64,000 bases of DNA from DASRFR01 sp035651455 (GTDB lineage Bacteria; Acidobacteriota; Terriglobia; Terriglobales; Acidobacteriaceae), in contig DASRFR010000049.1 in assembly GCA_035651455.1 (NCBI GenBank), positions 62,001 through 126,000 of the forward strand, written 5' to 3'. A program made the position numbers and the translations under genes. Below the pieces are notes generated by a model, which was not told the origin of the DNA, made no database searches, and worked only from the letters and a program-made list of their open reading frames with translations. This document shows positions 45,583-54,273 of the stretch, piece by piece (the first letter of the stretch is position 1; each line of letters starts with the position of its first letter).

Positions 45583-47118
45583 ATGAATACCTTGCAACAA
45601 TTTGGTGGACTGCTCCGGATGCGCATCATCAAGCTCGCATCTCTTGCCGGGTTGCTGGCATTTGTGGTCTGGCGCAGCCTTGACCTTAAGTTCTTTGTGC
45701 GCGATCTCGATATCTGGTGGCACCTCAAAGTAGGCGACTGGATCAGCGAGCATCATGCTTTCCCCCACAACGGCATCTTCTCGCGAACCGCCGCGGACCG
45801 CCCGTGGGCGGCCTACAGCTGGGGCTTCGAACTGATGTTATCGCGCGCGTACCACTGGCTCGATCTGATTGGGATGGGCATTTTCGGAACTCTGCTGACG
45901 GTCGCAGTGGCATTCGCGGTGTACTGGATGGCGCGCCGGTTATCGCAACGATTCTGGTTCGCGTGCGCCGTCGCGACCGCCGCCTGCTCGGCTTTTCTCT
46001 TCAACCTGATGCCACGTCCGGTGTTCTTTTCCATGATCTTCTTTGCAGTGCTGCTGGCGCTGATTCTGGAAGCGCAGCGTAGCGGTCGCGTTGAACTGCT
46101 GTACTGGCTGCCGCTCATCTTCGTTCTCTGGGCCAACATTCACATTCAATTTATTTACGGACTCGCGATCGTAGGCCTGCTCGCCGCCGTCACCGTGCTT
46201 CAAGATGCGAGTCGGCGGCTGGGAATTCATGCGCAATATTTCGAATCCAGCCAACTGAGTGCTGCCAGAGTGTCTGTAATATTTGGGGCCTGTGTAGTCG
46301 CTACCTGCATCGGACCGTACTCGTATCACTTGTACGCGGTGGTGTACCAGTACGGGATGGCAAAGGTCCCCTACAAAATGATCCGGGAGTTGCAGCCGCT
46401 TAATTTCCGGGCGTATAGCCACTACGTGCAACTGCTGTTGACCGGAGCAGCTTTTTTCGCGGTAGGACGGCAGAAAAAAATCAACCTGTTCAAAGTCGCT
46501 TTGCTGGTTGCGACCAGCGTGCTTGCTTATCGCACTATGCGGGACGCCTGGTTCATCTGCATTGCCGCCGCAGCGTGCATTTCCGATTTCCCCGCGGAGG
46601 AAGCGGCGCGAGAACGCCCGGAGAGTTTCTACGAAATGGCCACAGTGTGCGGGTTCCTGGTTTTGGCCGGCTTCCTATTTGCCCGGAGTAACGATTTCAA
46701 TCGTGAAGGACTTGATGCTGCTATCTCTCATGACTTCCCGGTAAAAGCGGTGAATTTCCTGCGGCAGAATCCGCAGCCGGGCGCCCTGTACAACAGCCAC
46801 GATTGGGGTGGCTTTCTCATCTGGTACATGCCCGATCACCCCGTGGCGATTGACGGACGAGGCGACCTCTATGGAGACGATATCGACGGCCAGTTCTTTA
46901 ATACCGCGAACGGCGACCAATCTCCGGAAGCGGACCCTTACCTGAAGCAATCCGGCATCGTGCTTTTCCAGAAGGAAGCTCCGCTGTCCGCTCTCCTGAG
47001 CATGGACCCGCAATTTCAGAAGATCTATGAAGACCGGATTGCGGTGGTATACGTGCGCAAAGAAGGGCGCACGGATCTGCCTGCGCTGCCCTCGCCGGTA
47101 TCGGCGCAGATTCCGTGA
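45583..47118 (+). CDS. Polytopic membrane protein, possibly a glycosyltransferase-like protein
   Basis: A 511-residue protein with around ten membrane helices (for example LASLAGLLAFVVWRSLDL, GIFGTLLTVAVAFAVYW, FACAVATAACSAFLFNLM, FSMIFFAVLLALIL) and a soluble C-terminal domain (VKAVNFLRQNPQPGALYNSH, WGGFLIWYMPDHPVAIDGRG). The DIWWHLKVGDWI acidic motif after the first helix recalls the loop of GT-C glycosyltransferases, but I cannot assign a family. ATG 45583 was preferred to an upstream TTG. It lies 28 bases after the GT2 gene, so a shared role in exported-glycan synthesis is likely. Confidence 0.75.
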   Translation: MNTLQQFGGLLRMRIIKLASLAGLLAFVVWRSLDLKFFVRDLDIWWHLKVGDWISEHHAFPHNGIFSRTAADRPWAAYSWGFELMLSRAYHWLDLIGMGIFGTLLTVAVAFAVYWMARRLSQRFWFACAVATAACSAFLFNLMPRPVFFSMIFFAVLLALILEAQRSGRVELLYWLPLIFVLWANIHIQFIYGLAIVGLLAAVTVLQDASRRLGIHAQYFESSQLSAARVSVIFGACVVATCIGPYSYHLYAVVYQYGMAKVPYKMIRELQPLNFRAYSHYVQLLLTGAAFFAVGRQKKINLFKVALLVATSVLAYRTMRDAWFICIAAAACISDFPAEEAARERPESFYEMATVCGFLVLAGFLFARSNDFNREGLDAAISHDFPVKAVNFLRQNPQPGALYNSHDWGGFLIWYMPDHPVAIDGRGDLYGDDIDGQFFNTANGDQSPEADPYLKQSGIVLFQKEAPLSALLSMDPQFQKIYEDRIAVVYVRKEGRTDLPALPSPVSAQIP

Positions 47119-47192
47119 TTGGCTAACGCCTAGCTCACGCACCGGTTTTGGGGGACTTTTTTCACCAGCCATCGGCGACTTTTTTGGCCTTC

Positions 47193-49187
47193 TTACCGTT
47201 CCGCCAGCTTCTTCAACCAGGTTCCCGCTTTTACCGGCCCAACCGTTCCATCGGGATTGTGCGCCTGGCCGTGGCAACTCAGTGTGCACGTATTTGCGCC
47301 GCGGTTGTAGGTGATGGGAGCGCCGCCATTCGGGGCCACGACATTCATGTCGAAATTGATGAGCCGCTGCCCAGAAACATTGGCGCTGCCTGACCCGGTG
47401 CCATGCGCCGTATGGCATGTGGAGCAACTCATGCCCGCACTGATGTGTTTCGCGTGCTTGCTGAAGCTGGCATTCTGCATCACGTTGGTCAGGTTGTGGC
47501 ATTTTCCGCAAAGCGCATAGGGACCATTCACCGTCAGGTCGGGATTCGGAAACAGGTTCGTGATCGGTTGTCCCGGAGCCGGGGCCTGGCTGAATTCGTA
47601 ACGGCGCTCCAGGATGTGCGTCCACCGCGATCCATGCGGGCCACTCGGACCGGTGCCTCCGAATTCGCGGTTATCGTCGCTATTGTGGCAATCAGTGCAG
47701 AAGATCTGGCTGCCCATCACGCGTCCCTGGGTAGTCCCGTTCAGGTTCCACATATTGGCAAGCAGGCTGGGTTGGGAGAAAGCACTGCTGCGTGGATGGG
47801 TGACTGGATGGCTCGAGGCCGCCGTGGGACTGAATTGCGGAATGATGTTGCGGGGATCACTGGCAACGTCCAGCCGCGCCGGAATGTACCCGTACTTCGC
47901 GACATCGGGAGCTTTGCCGGGCCGCGGACCGTGACAGCGCAGGCAGGTTTCGAACTGATACTTGGCAGGACGCACCACCGTCATGCCGTCTTTCTCGCTG
48001 ATGCCGTCCACGCCTCTTTGTGTAGCGCGCACCATCGGCGCGGCAGGGGACGCTGCATTCGTGCCGCTCTGCATGGCGTGCGGATCATGACAATTCACGC
48101 ATCCCGTCAGAGTCGGATTATTGGCCACGACGGCGCGGGTCTGCGCCTTGGCGCCGGGCTTGACCGGGAGCACGCTTGTGGTGGCGATCGGATGTCCCAC
48201 CTTTGCGTATTCCGATGCCACATTGAGCAGCGCGTTTACCTTGGGCGAGGCCACGACGTTCGGCATCATCCTGGCCGCGCGTCCGGCCAGCGTATTTGCA
48301 TTCGCCGTGGCGGAACTCGTGCCTGAGTGGCAATTCAGGCAAACCTGGTCTCCCGATCCACGCTGCAACCACGCCGGTCCCGCGGCGTTATGGTCGGTAT
48401 GGCAGGAGAAGCACGCATTGGTGGCCAGCGTGGGATAGGGCAGATTCTGCACCGCAGCCGTTGAAGTGGCGTGGATGCTCTGATACCAGCCATTCAGCGG
48501 GTTGGGGTCTTGCCCTTCCGAGGCCTGACGATTGGGATCGTGGCATGCGTAGCACAGGACGCCGCTTGCGCTGTTCAAAGCGAGGAAATTCTGATTCAGA
48601 GGATCCTTCGCCTGCACGTGCGGGTTGTGGCAGGAAGTGCATTCGATGTTGCCCTGGATCAGTTTCACGGCGCCGGTTTTGTCGGCAGTCTGACCGCTGA
48701 CCAGAGTGCTCACCAGGTTGGAAGCGTCATTGAGCGGCAAAATCAGGCTGAACGGATGCGAGGCCTGCAGCGAGGTCGCGGTGTTTTCCTGGAAAACATC
48801 GTTCGGGTTCATCGACCCGGTCATCGTGACCTGGCCGTAGGCGGCGGTGTTTCCTACTGCCACTGTGCCGTCGTGGCAGCTCAGGCACAGGTTGCTATCG
48901 GCACCCAGCACCTGCATGTTGTTGCCCTTCTCGTGATAGGTCGTGCTGGTGTAGGGAGTGAAAGTCTGGGTGGTCAGCTTCTGATTCCACAACGGCGCTG
49001 TACCTTGCACCAGGCTGGTATGCGGGGCATGGCAGTAGAGGCAGAAATCGGGACGCGCGCCGGTGATTGGCGACTTGCTTCCCGGGCCCAGGTCGTGCAC
49101 TCCGATCACGTCTCCCGTGATCTGGGCGCTCATTGTGCCGGCTGCAGCCAATAGCATCATGCAGGCCAGCAGGATCTTCGACTTCAC
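47193..49187 (-). CDS. Exported 12-heme c-type cytochrome
   Basis: Secreted multiheme cytochrome of 664 residues with a signal peptide (MKSKILLACMMLLAAAGTMS). It has eleven CXXCH motifs in order: CLYCH, CLSCH, CTSCH, CYACH, CFSCH, CLNCH, CVNCH, CLRCH, CTDCH, CGKCH and CSTCH, plus a twelfth of unusual spacing, CTLSCH (CX3CH) near residue 635. Several are followed by AP/NP/DP-His, giving distal ligands, as in doubled-CXXCH proteins. It is the last gene of the seven-gene cytochrome operon and overlaps the upstream NHL gene by four bases (ATGA). The likely role is an extracellular or periplasmic electron carrier; no catalytic signature was seen. Confidence 0.93.
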   Translation of the reverse strand: MKSKILLACMMLLAAAGTMSAQITGDVIGVHDLGPGSKSPITGARPDFCLYCHAPHTSLVQGTAPLWNQKLTTQTFTPYTSTTYHEKGNNMQVLGADSNLCLSCHDGTVAVGNTAAYGQVTMTGSMNPNDVFQENTATSLQASHPFSLILPLNDASNLVSTLVSGQTADKTGAVKLIQGNIECTSCHNPHVQAKDPLNQNFLALNSASGVLCYACHDPNRQASEGQDPNPLNGWYQSIHATSTAAVQNLPYPTLATNACFSCHTDHNAAGPAWLQRGSGDQVCLNCHSGTSSATANANTLAGRAARMMPNVVASPKVNALLNVASEYAKVGHPIATTSVLPVKPGAKAQTRAVVANNPTLTGCVNCHDPHAMQSGTNAASPAAPMVRATQRGVDGISEKDGMTVVRPAKYQFETCLRCHGPRPGKAPDVAKYGYIPARLDVASDPRNIIPQFSPTAASSHPVTHPRSSAFSQPSLLANMWNLNGTTQGRVMGSQIFCTDCHNSDDNREFGGTGPSGPHGSRWTHILERRYEFSQAPAPGQPITNLFPNPDLTVNGPYALCGKCHNLTNVMQNASFSKHAKHISAGMSCSTCHTAHGTGSGSANVSGQRLINFDMNVVAPNGGAPITYNRGANTCTLSCHGQAHNPDGTVGPVKAGTWLKKLAER

Positions 49188-50248
49188 TGCATCCCCCCTT
49201 GTGCCTGCTTTGGCTGCGCATAAAAATGGAATACCTGCACGCGCCGGTTGTAGGAATCGACCACATAGATGCGGTCGTTTTTATCTATGAAAAGCCCTGC
49301 CGGAAGCTGGAACTGGCCCGCGCCTTCTCCGCGGTTGCCGAAGTAATACAGCAGCTGTCCCTCGCGGTTGAAGGCTTGTACGACGGACCACAGGCCATCC
49401 ACCACGTACAAGTCGCCTTCCGAGTCAACGGCCACGCCCTTCGGCCGGAACATGGCTCCCGTCTCGTCGCCGATCTGCCCAACCGAGTAGCGGAACGCAC
49501 CCGAGCGATCCAGTACCTGCACGCGGAAATTCATCGCGTCGACTACAAAAAGGTTGTCACCGGAAAGACGCAGTTCGGTGGGGTAGTTGAATTCTCCGGG
49601 GCCATTGCCGTTCTTGCCTATGCGCTGCAGCACGCTGCCCTGCATGTCGGTCGCGAAGATCTCGTTGCGCAGCGTGTCGGTGATGTAAATGCGCTGGGCT
49701 GCGGAATCTACGGCGATGCCGGTGGGACGCTTGAAATAGCCTTCGCCGCCTTTCAGGCTGCCGATCGCGCGCTCATATTTGCCCTCTGAGTTGAAGACGA
49801 AAACTTTTCCAGTTTCCGAATCGGTCACGTAAATGTTGTCGTCCGAGTCGACGGCGACGCATTGAGGCTGCAGCATCGCGTCTTTGTCCCTCTCCGCGCG
49901 TGAAAGGAATTTGTACTTCTGCTGAGCAAAGTCGAAAATGTGCACGCCCGCTACGCCGGGATCGGTCACGATGATGCGGCCGCGCGAATCGCTAGCGACG
50001 CTGTAGGGGCGGACGAGTTCATGAAAATCCGGCTCCCCGGCGACGAAGTCGAGCAAGCGGTTCCAGAAGCCGCGCTTGGGCTTGACCTCGCGCTCATTAC
50101 CGAAGCTGCGCTCCCAGGTGAGCTTGCGTCCGCCCAGCAGTTCCAGTTCCGGGCCGGACTGCGGCGGTTTCGCCTTATCCTTGGAACGGCGCGCATACCC
50201 CGGGATGGCGAGCAGCACCATGCATGCGGCCAGGAGCCCCACACGCAT
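49184..50248 (-). CDS. NHL-repeat six-bladed beta-propeller protein (second copy)
   Basis: Exported propeller of 354 residues. ATG 50248 (MRVGLLAACMVLLAIPGYAR) opens a signal peptide 20 bases after the upstream stop; an earlier GTG at 50287 overlaps that gene. Six NHL blades are visible, for example PYSVASDSRGRIIVTDPGVA, PQCVAVDSDDNIYVTDSETG, PTGIAVDSAAQRIYITDTLR, PTELRLSGDNLFVVDAMNFR, PKGVAVDSEGDLYVVDGLWS and PAGLFIDKNDRIYVVDSYNR. NHL propellers bind proteins or polymers. The operon position, between the barrel and the 12-heme cytochrome, suggests a structural or assembly role in the electron-transfer system. Confidence 0.9.
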   Translation of the reverse strand: MRVGLLAACMVLLAIPGYARRSKDKAKPPQSGPELELLGGRKLTWERSFGNEREVKPKRGFWNRLLDFVAGEPDFHELVRPYSVASDSRGRIIVTDPGVAGVHIFDFAQQKYKFLSRAERDKDAMLQPQCVAVDSDDNIYVTDSETGKVFVFNSEGKYERAIGSLKGGEGYFKRPTGIAVDSAAQRIYITDTLRNEIFATDMQGSVLQRIGKNGNGPGEFNYPTELRLSGDNLFVVDAMNFRVQVLDRSGAFRYSVGQIGDETGAMFRPKGVAVDSEGDLYVVDGLWSVVQAFNREGQLLYYFGNRGEGAGQFQLPAGLFIDKNDRIYVVDSYNRRVQVFHFYAQPKQAQGGMQ

Positions 50249-50268
50249 GCCCTGAGCGCGCCGGCCTG

Positions 50269-52143
50269 TCAGAAGAAGTTGAACCACCGGGACACCCCAA
50301 TAAAGAATGACGACAAGTTTTCGGGACCGAGCGGAGAGGCGTTGGTCCCTTGCAGCAACCGATTGTACCCGCCGGTAAAAACCATCTTCCGGAACTGATA
50401 GTGAAACGAGGTTCCAAACTGCTCGCTCTTGTTCCAGGAACCGATTCCGCCGTTGAATACGTTGCTGTTGGCGTGAGAAAACGAGGCGGCGACTGTGAAT
50501 CGTCGCGTGGGATTGCTGGACAGGCCGAATGAGTAACTCTTGCCGCCGTAGAGGATGAGCAGCTCAGGGGGAATGATCGGGGGCAGCGGTGTTGGGGAAA
50601 TGCCGCCGGCGGTCAACAATCCATTTCCTGTCGACTTCGAATAGCTGGCATTGGCTCCAATCCAGCGGCCGTACCCAATGCCGGTGCCGTAGCTCTGGCT
50701 GGAACTGTCGCTATGCGGTTGCGCGGTGATTCCAGACCGGCTGCCCGCGGCCGTGAGACTCCAGATCACTTGATTGGAAAACTTGCGGCGCACGTTTCCG
50801 GAGTAGGTGTAGTACGAGTTGGTGTAGGAAATCAGCAGCGTCTGCACGTTCTGGGCATAGCTGAAATTTCCTCCAAAGGCCCAGGCTCCAAGTCTGCGGT
50901 TGTAGCCCGCAGCAGCGGAGAAGCCGAGAGAGTTCACATCACTATGGTCGCGCGTATTGTCCGACACTGAGCCGAACGCGCTGAAGCTGCCGCCGAGCAC
51001 GGTCCTGGTGTAAGTCAGTCCACCACCGTAGCTGTTTGCACCGAATGCCAGGCCCAAGTAACTTTGCACGCGTCGTTGGGCATAGACGTTGCCACTCAGA
51101 TTGGGGAGGAACGCGTAATCGGCCCCGCCTTGCATGTCCCAGGAGTGGGAAGATGTTTGTGTATTCACTACGGACGGCCCACTGCTGGTGATGCTGGGGA
51201 CGGTCGGCGTCGTCGCCTGGCCCGGGTTAAGCGTGTTCTCAAACAAGGTGCCGGTCAGGTTGTTGTTGTATCCCGTGGTCGCCTGCAGGTGTAACTTGTT
51301 GGTGGGCTGAATGCCCGCAGAAACGTAGGTGGTATCGATGCCCCCATTGAAGTGATATCCAAGATAATCGCTGTTGAGGTTGGTGTGATTGTAGGAGAGC
51401 GAAAACATCCCGCGCAGCGGAATAATATGACCAGTTCCGAAACCATAGCTGCTGCTGTGCGACGTCGAGCGGTCCTCGGTTACCGCTCCTGCCACTAGCG
51501 AAGGGAACGTGGAGTCAGACGCGCTGTTGCTGTAGTAGCCGCTGGTATTAAAACCGAGAATGCGGTAGGCGGAACGCAGGTTGAAGGTGTGCGAATTTGT
51601 ATTCCCCGTCTGGTCGAGGCCGTAAACCGAGTAATTGTTGCCGCCTTTGGAGAACCCCACCGAAAGGCTGGGCAGATCGGGAATCAGTTCGCTCCAGTTG
51701 ACGTTGAAGTTGTGACTGTTGCCGTGAGTTGTCAAATCGGCTGAACCGGGAACATTGAATGTCCCGGCGCTGTTGTAGTTTTCCGAGTAGCCCACGGATC
51801 CGGGGAAATGACTGCCGGCAAAGATACTGCTGTTGAAATTCAATCCGCTGGCGCTGCTGATAGATTGCGAACTGGAATTGGTACTGGACCGATTGTAGTA
51901 GGGAGCGAGCGAGAAGCTCAGGAAGTTGGGGCTGTAATAAGAGCCGTTCAAGATGCTGTCAAAACCTACATCAATATTGTGCGATGACTGCACGAAATTG
52001 CCGTAGCCACCCCCGTACCCGGCCGAGACATTGCCGTTGGCACTCATGGTCAGATCGCCGGTCTGAATCTGCGCTACGGCGGGCATGAGCCAGATCAGGA
52101 TCCCGGCAAGAGCCATGCACGCATTGCGAATATAACCTTCCAC
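50269..52143 (-). CDS. Large outer-membrane beta-barrel protein in the cytochrome operon
   Basis: A 624-residue protein with a signal peptide (MALAGILIWLMPAVAQIQ). The rest is alternating beta-strand sequence rich in Ser, Asn, Tyr and Gly (GYGGGYGNFVQSSHNIDVGF, SFSLAPYYNRSSTN, YGFGTGHIIPLRGMFSLSYN) with no CXXCH and a C-terminal RWFNFF ending in Phe, the outer-membrane insertion signal. I cannot place it in a named family. Its size and setting among multiheme cytochromes are what the porin component of porin-cytochrome conduits (MtrB-, PioB- or OmbB-like) would show, so I infer an electron conduit through the outer membrane; an unrelated secretion barrel is possible. Eighteen bases separate it from the prolyl isomerase. 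Confidence 0.8.
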   Translation of the reverse strand: MEGYIRNACMALAGILIWLMPAVAQIQTGDLTMSANGNVSAGYGGGYGNFVQSSHNIDVGFDSILNGSYYSPNFLSFSLAPYYNRSSTNSSSQSISSASGLNFNSSIFAGSHFPGSVGYSENYNSAGTFNVPGSADLTTHGNSHNFNVNWSELIPDLPSLSVGFSKGGNNYSVYGLDQTGNTNSHTFNLRSAYRILGFNTSGYYSNSASDSTFPSLVAGAVTEDRSTSHSSSYGFGTGHIIPLRGMFSLSYNHTNLNSDYLGYHFNGGIDTTYVSAGIQPTNKLHLQATTGYNNNLTGTLFENTLNPGQATTPTVPSITSSGPSVVNTQTSSHSWDMQGGADYAFLPNLSGNVYAQRRVQSYLGLAFGANSYGGGLTYTRTVLGGSFSAFGSVSDNTRDHSDVNSLGFSAAAGYNRRLGAWAFGGNFSYAQNVQTLLISYTNSYYTYSGNVRRKFSNQVIWSLTAAGSRSGITAQPHSDSSSQSYGTGIGYGRWIGANASYSKSTGNGLLTAGGISPTPLPPIIPPELLILYGGKSYSFGLSSNPTRRFTVAASFSHANSNVFNGGIGSWNKSEQFGTSFHYQFRKMVFTGGYNRLLQGTNASPLGPENLSSFFIGVSRWFNFF

Positions 52144-52161
52144 GTCATGCCATCCTTCGGC

Positions 52162-53181
52162 CTAGAGCACTTCTACCCTTGCAGCTTGACGAAGCTTCTT
52201 GCCCAGCGCGGAGCGCACCTCGTTCTGCTTGTTCTTCTCGAGCTGGTTCTTGAGCCGATCCTTCACGTCCTCAAACTTCACCTTGCCGGCGGCGATATGC
52301 TTGTTCAGCCGCACGATGGTGAATATCTGTTCCACCTGGATAATTCCGGTGACCTGTCCCGGCTGCAACTTCAGAAGCGCATCGACCACTTGCGGGGCCA
52401 GCCTGCCCCGGTCTACTGCTTTGTGATCGCCCATCATCACCCGGTAGTCATCTTCCGAAATCTTCTCCGCCAGCACGCCAAAGTCTTCGTACGTTTTGGC
52501 CGCTTTTGCCTGGGGCAGCGCTGCCTCGGCGCGCTTTCTCGCTTCCTGCACCTGCTGCGCAGTCGCCTTTTCCGGCGGAATGAACGAGATTGTCTGGATG
52601 ACGAAGGACTCGCCGTACGCGAAAGCCTTTGGGTTCTTGTCGTAGTAGGCTTTCAAGTCCGCGGGTGAAATGACGGCGCGCTGATCCACCTCGGCCTTCA
52701 GAAACTGGTCGATGAGCAGGGAGCGTTCAATCTTTCTGCGCATAACCTGTTCCGAACCGTTGCACTCGGATTTCAGGAAATCCTGGTACTGCTGCGGCGA
52801 ACTGAATTGGGTGCGGAAATCGGCTTCAGCCTTACGCAGCTTGCTTGCAGCCACGCTTAGCTTGCGGCGCTGGGCATCCTGGTAAACCAGTTCTTCGAAG
52901 ATGATCATCTGCAGCGCGCCATTGCGAATGCCGGGTTCCATCTCCTTGGGAATTTGCCCGCCATGCTGGCGCGCGTAGGGGAAAATCGCGTATTCCTCGC
53001 GTAAAAGATCGCGGTCGGTGAGCACGGTGCCGTTGACGCGAGCGACCGGTTTTCCTGCTGCCTGAGCGGCTGTGCCGGCTTGAACTGCAGACTGCGTGGA
53101 GGCATGGGAGGCGACCAGTTGCGCCATCGCCGGACTGAGCGCGGCGGCGATTACGAAGCTGATGAAAATTGTGCGGTCCAT
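52162..53181 (-). CDS. Parvulin-type peptidyl-prolyl isomerase, SurA/PrsA-like
   Basis: Exported folding factor of 339 residues. The signal peptide (MDRTIFISFVIAAALSPAMA) is followed by a SurA_N-like chaperone part (GKPVARVNGTVLTDRDLLRE, IRNGALQMIIFEELVYQDAQ, LIDQFLKAEVDQRAVISPAD) and a parvulin-like domain from about residue 190 (SFVIQTISFIPPEKATAQQV, DYRVMMGDHKAVDRGRLAPQ, PGQVTGIIQVEQIFTIVRLN). Within the operon it sits between the tetraheme and the barrel genes and is likely a dedicated chaperone for one of them. Confidence 0.88.
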   Translation of the reverse strand: MDRTIFISFVIAAALSPAMAQLVASHASTQSAVQAGTAAQAAGKPVARVNGTVLTDRDLLREEYAIFPYARQHGGQIPKEMEPGIRNGALQMIIFEELVYQDAQRRKLSVAASKLRKAEADFRTQFSSPQQYQDFLKSECNGSEQVMRRKIERSLLIDQFLKAEVDQRAVISPADLKAYYDKNPKAFAYGESFVIQTISFIPPEKATAQQVQEARKRAEAALPQAKAAKTYEDFGVLAEKISEDDYRVMMGDHKAVDRGRLAPQVVDALLKLQPGQVTGIIQVEQIFTIVRLNKHIAAGKVKFEDVKDRLKNQLEKNKQNEVRSALGKKLRQAARVEVL

Positions 53182-53241
53182 ATATCCGTCCTCCCCAGCC
53201 TGGGAAAAAGAGGGGAGAGATCGCTCTCTCCCCGGTGAAAG

Positions 53242-54129
53242 TTAAAAAACGGTTGGGATGGTGAGTCCGCCGTTCGACTCGTTGCCTTCAGCACCATGGC
53301 ACTGGCGGCAGAATTGCGCCGTCTGGTTGGAGCCAGTGGTGGTGGTCGCCGGGTTGTAAGGACCACGAATGAAGAACATCGTGGCGTATATTCCCTGCGG
53401 CAGGCCAGAGTTGGTTTTGGCGGTGATGGCGAATGCGTTCATCACGTGCTGGTTGTGGCAGGTGGTGCACATAACCGTCGGTTGCATCTTGCCGGCAACG
53501 TTGTATCCGTTGGTGCGCACGAAGAAACCGTAGTTCTTTACAAATGCGGCGGAGTTGGTGCCCGTCATTTGAATGTTGCCGTTTGCGTCAATGCTGCAAT
53601 CCCAGTCATAGGTGCCACCGCATCCGACATAGGCATTCAGGCCTACCGGGTGATCGTTCAGGTAGTTGCCGGTCGTGGTTTTGTCGTTGCCGAGCAGTGT
53701 GGGGATGGTGTTGCTGGTCCCATAAGTGCTGGGCAGCGTCTCATAAACCGCGTTCTTCATCATGGCGCCCTGCGCATAGTTGCCGTCGTGGCAGCTAAGG
53801 CAAGTCAGCACGCCAGCGGTGTCAGGGCGGGTGCTATCCCAGCTCCCCGGCAGCGACTCGGTGTAGCTGCCATGCTCGCTCTGACCGGTGACGAAGGTCT
53901 TGCCGAACAGGGTGCCTACGTCCTGACCCCACAAAGCGATGTTGCCGGAAGTGGCGTCCGCGGTCTTCGCCGCGCCGTTACCGTAGGCGCCGCTATGCGG
54001 TGCGTGACAGGCCGCGCAACCGCGACCCTGGTTGAGGTGTGCGCCCAATACATCGGACGTTGGGTTCTGGGCCAACACGAAACCTGCCACAGCCAGAACC
54101 ATCAGCATGACTAATAGTGTCCGTTTCAT
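53242..54129 (-). CDS. Exported tetraheme c-type cytochrome, candidate extracellular nanowire subunit
   Basis: A 295-residue cytochrome with signal peptide (MKRTLLVMLMVLAVAGFVLA). Four CXXCH motifs at about 38-42 (CAACH), 110-114 (CLSCH), 221-225 (CTTCH) and 274-278 (CRQCH) bind hemes. Outside them are exactly five His (31, 45, 86, 160, 228), enough for bis-His ligation of all four, and two extra Cys (170, 178) that could form a disulfide. The long heme-poor middle is Gly/Thr/Asn-rich. ATG 54129 has a strong AGGAGG. By heme number and neighbourhood (NHL proteins, prolyl isomerase, barrel) I infer similarity to OmcE-type filament-forming cytochromes, but sequence similarity was not tested. Confidence 0.92.
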   Translation of the reverse strand: MKRTLLVMLMVLAVAGFVLAQNPTSDVLGAHLNQGRGCAACHAPHSGAYGNGAAKTADATSGNIALWGQDVGTLFGKTFVTGQSEHGSYTESLPGSWDSTRPDTAGVLTCLSCHDGNYAQGAMMKNAVYETLPSTYGTSNTIPTLLGNDKTTTGNYLNDHPVGLNAYVGCGGTYDWDCSIDANGNIQMTGTNSAAFVKNYGFFVRTNGYNVAGKMQPTVMCTTCHNQHVMNAFAITAKTNSGLPQGIYATMFFIRGPYNPATTTTGSNQTAQFCRQCHGAEGNESNGGLTIPTVF

Positions 54130-54152
54130 TTGAATAAGACCTCCTGATGAAT

Positions 54153-54238
54153 GTGTTGCAACACTTTCACTTCTACAGCCGAATCTACCGCGGTACTGCG
54201 ATTACCGGAGAGGGCGATGCCGGCTCGCCCGTTCTCCG
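54153..54238 (-). promoter_or_regulatory. Structured intergenic leader of the tetraheme cytochrome gene
   Basis: The 144-base gap before the tetraheme gene is the only sizeable gap in the operon. It holds a strong hairpin (54206-54238: CGGAGA with TCTCCG, and GGGCGA with TCGCCC, a two-base bulge on one side) and a perfect 12-base palindrome GTGTTGCAACAC (54153-54164), which lies 23 bases before the start codon. No T-run follows, so it is not a simple terminator. It may stabilise or process mRNA, or be an internal regulatory site. Confidence 0.55.
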
Positions 54239-54273
54239 TTCCGGCTGCCCGAAGGCAACCAAAACTCGGGATG

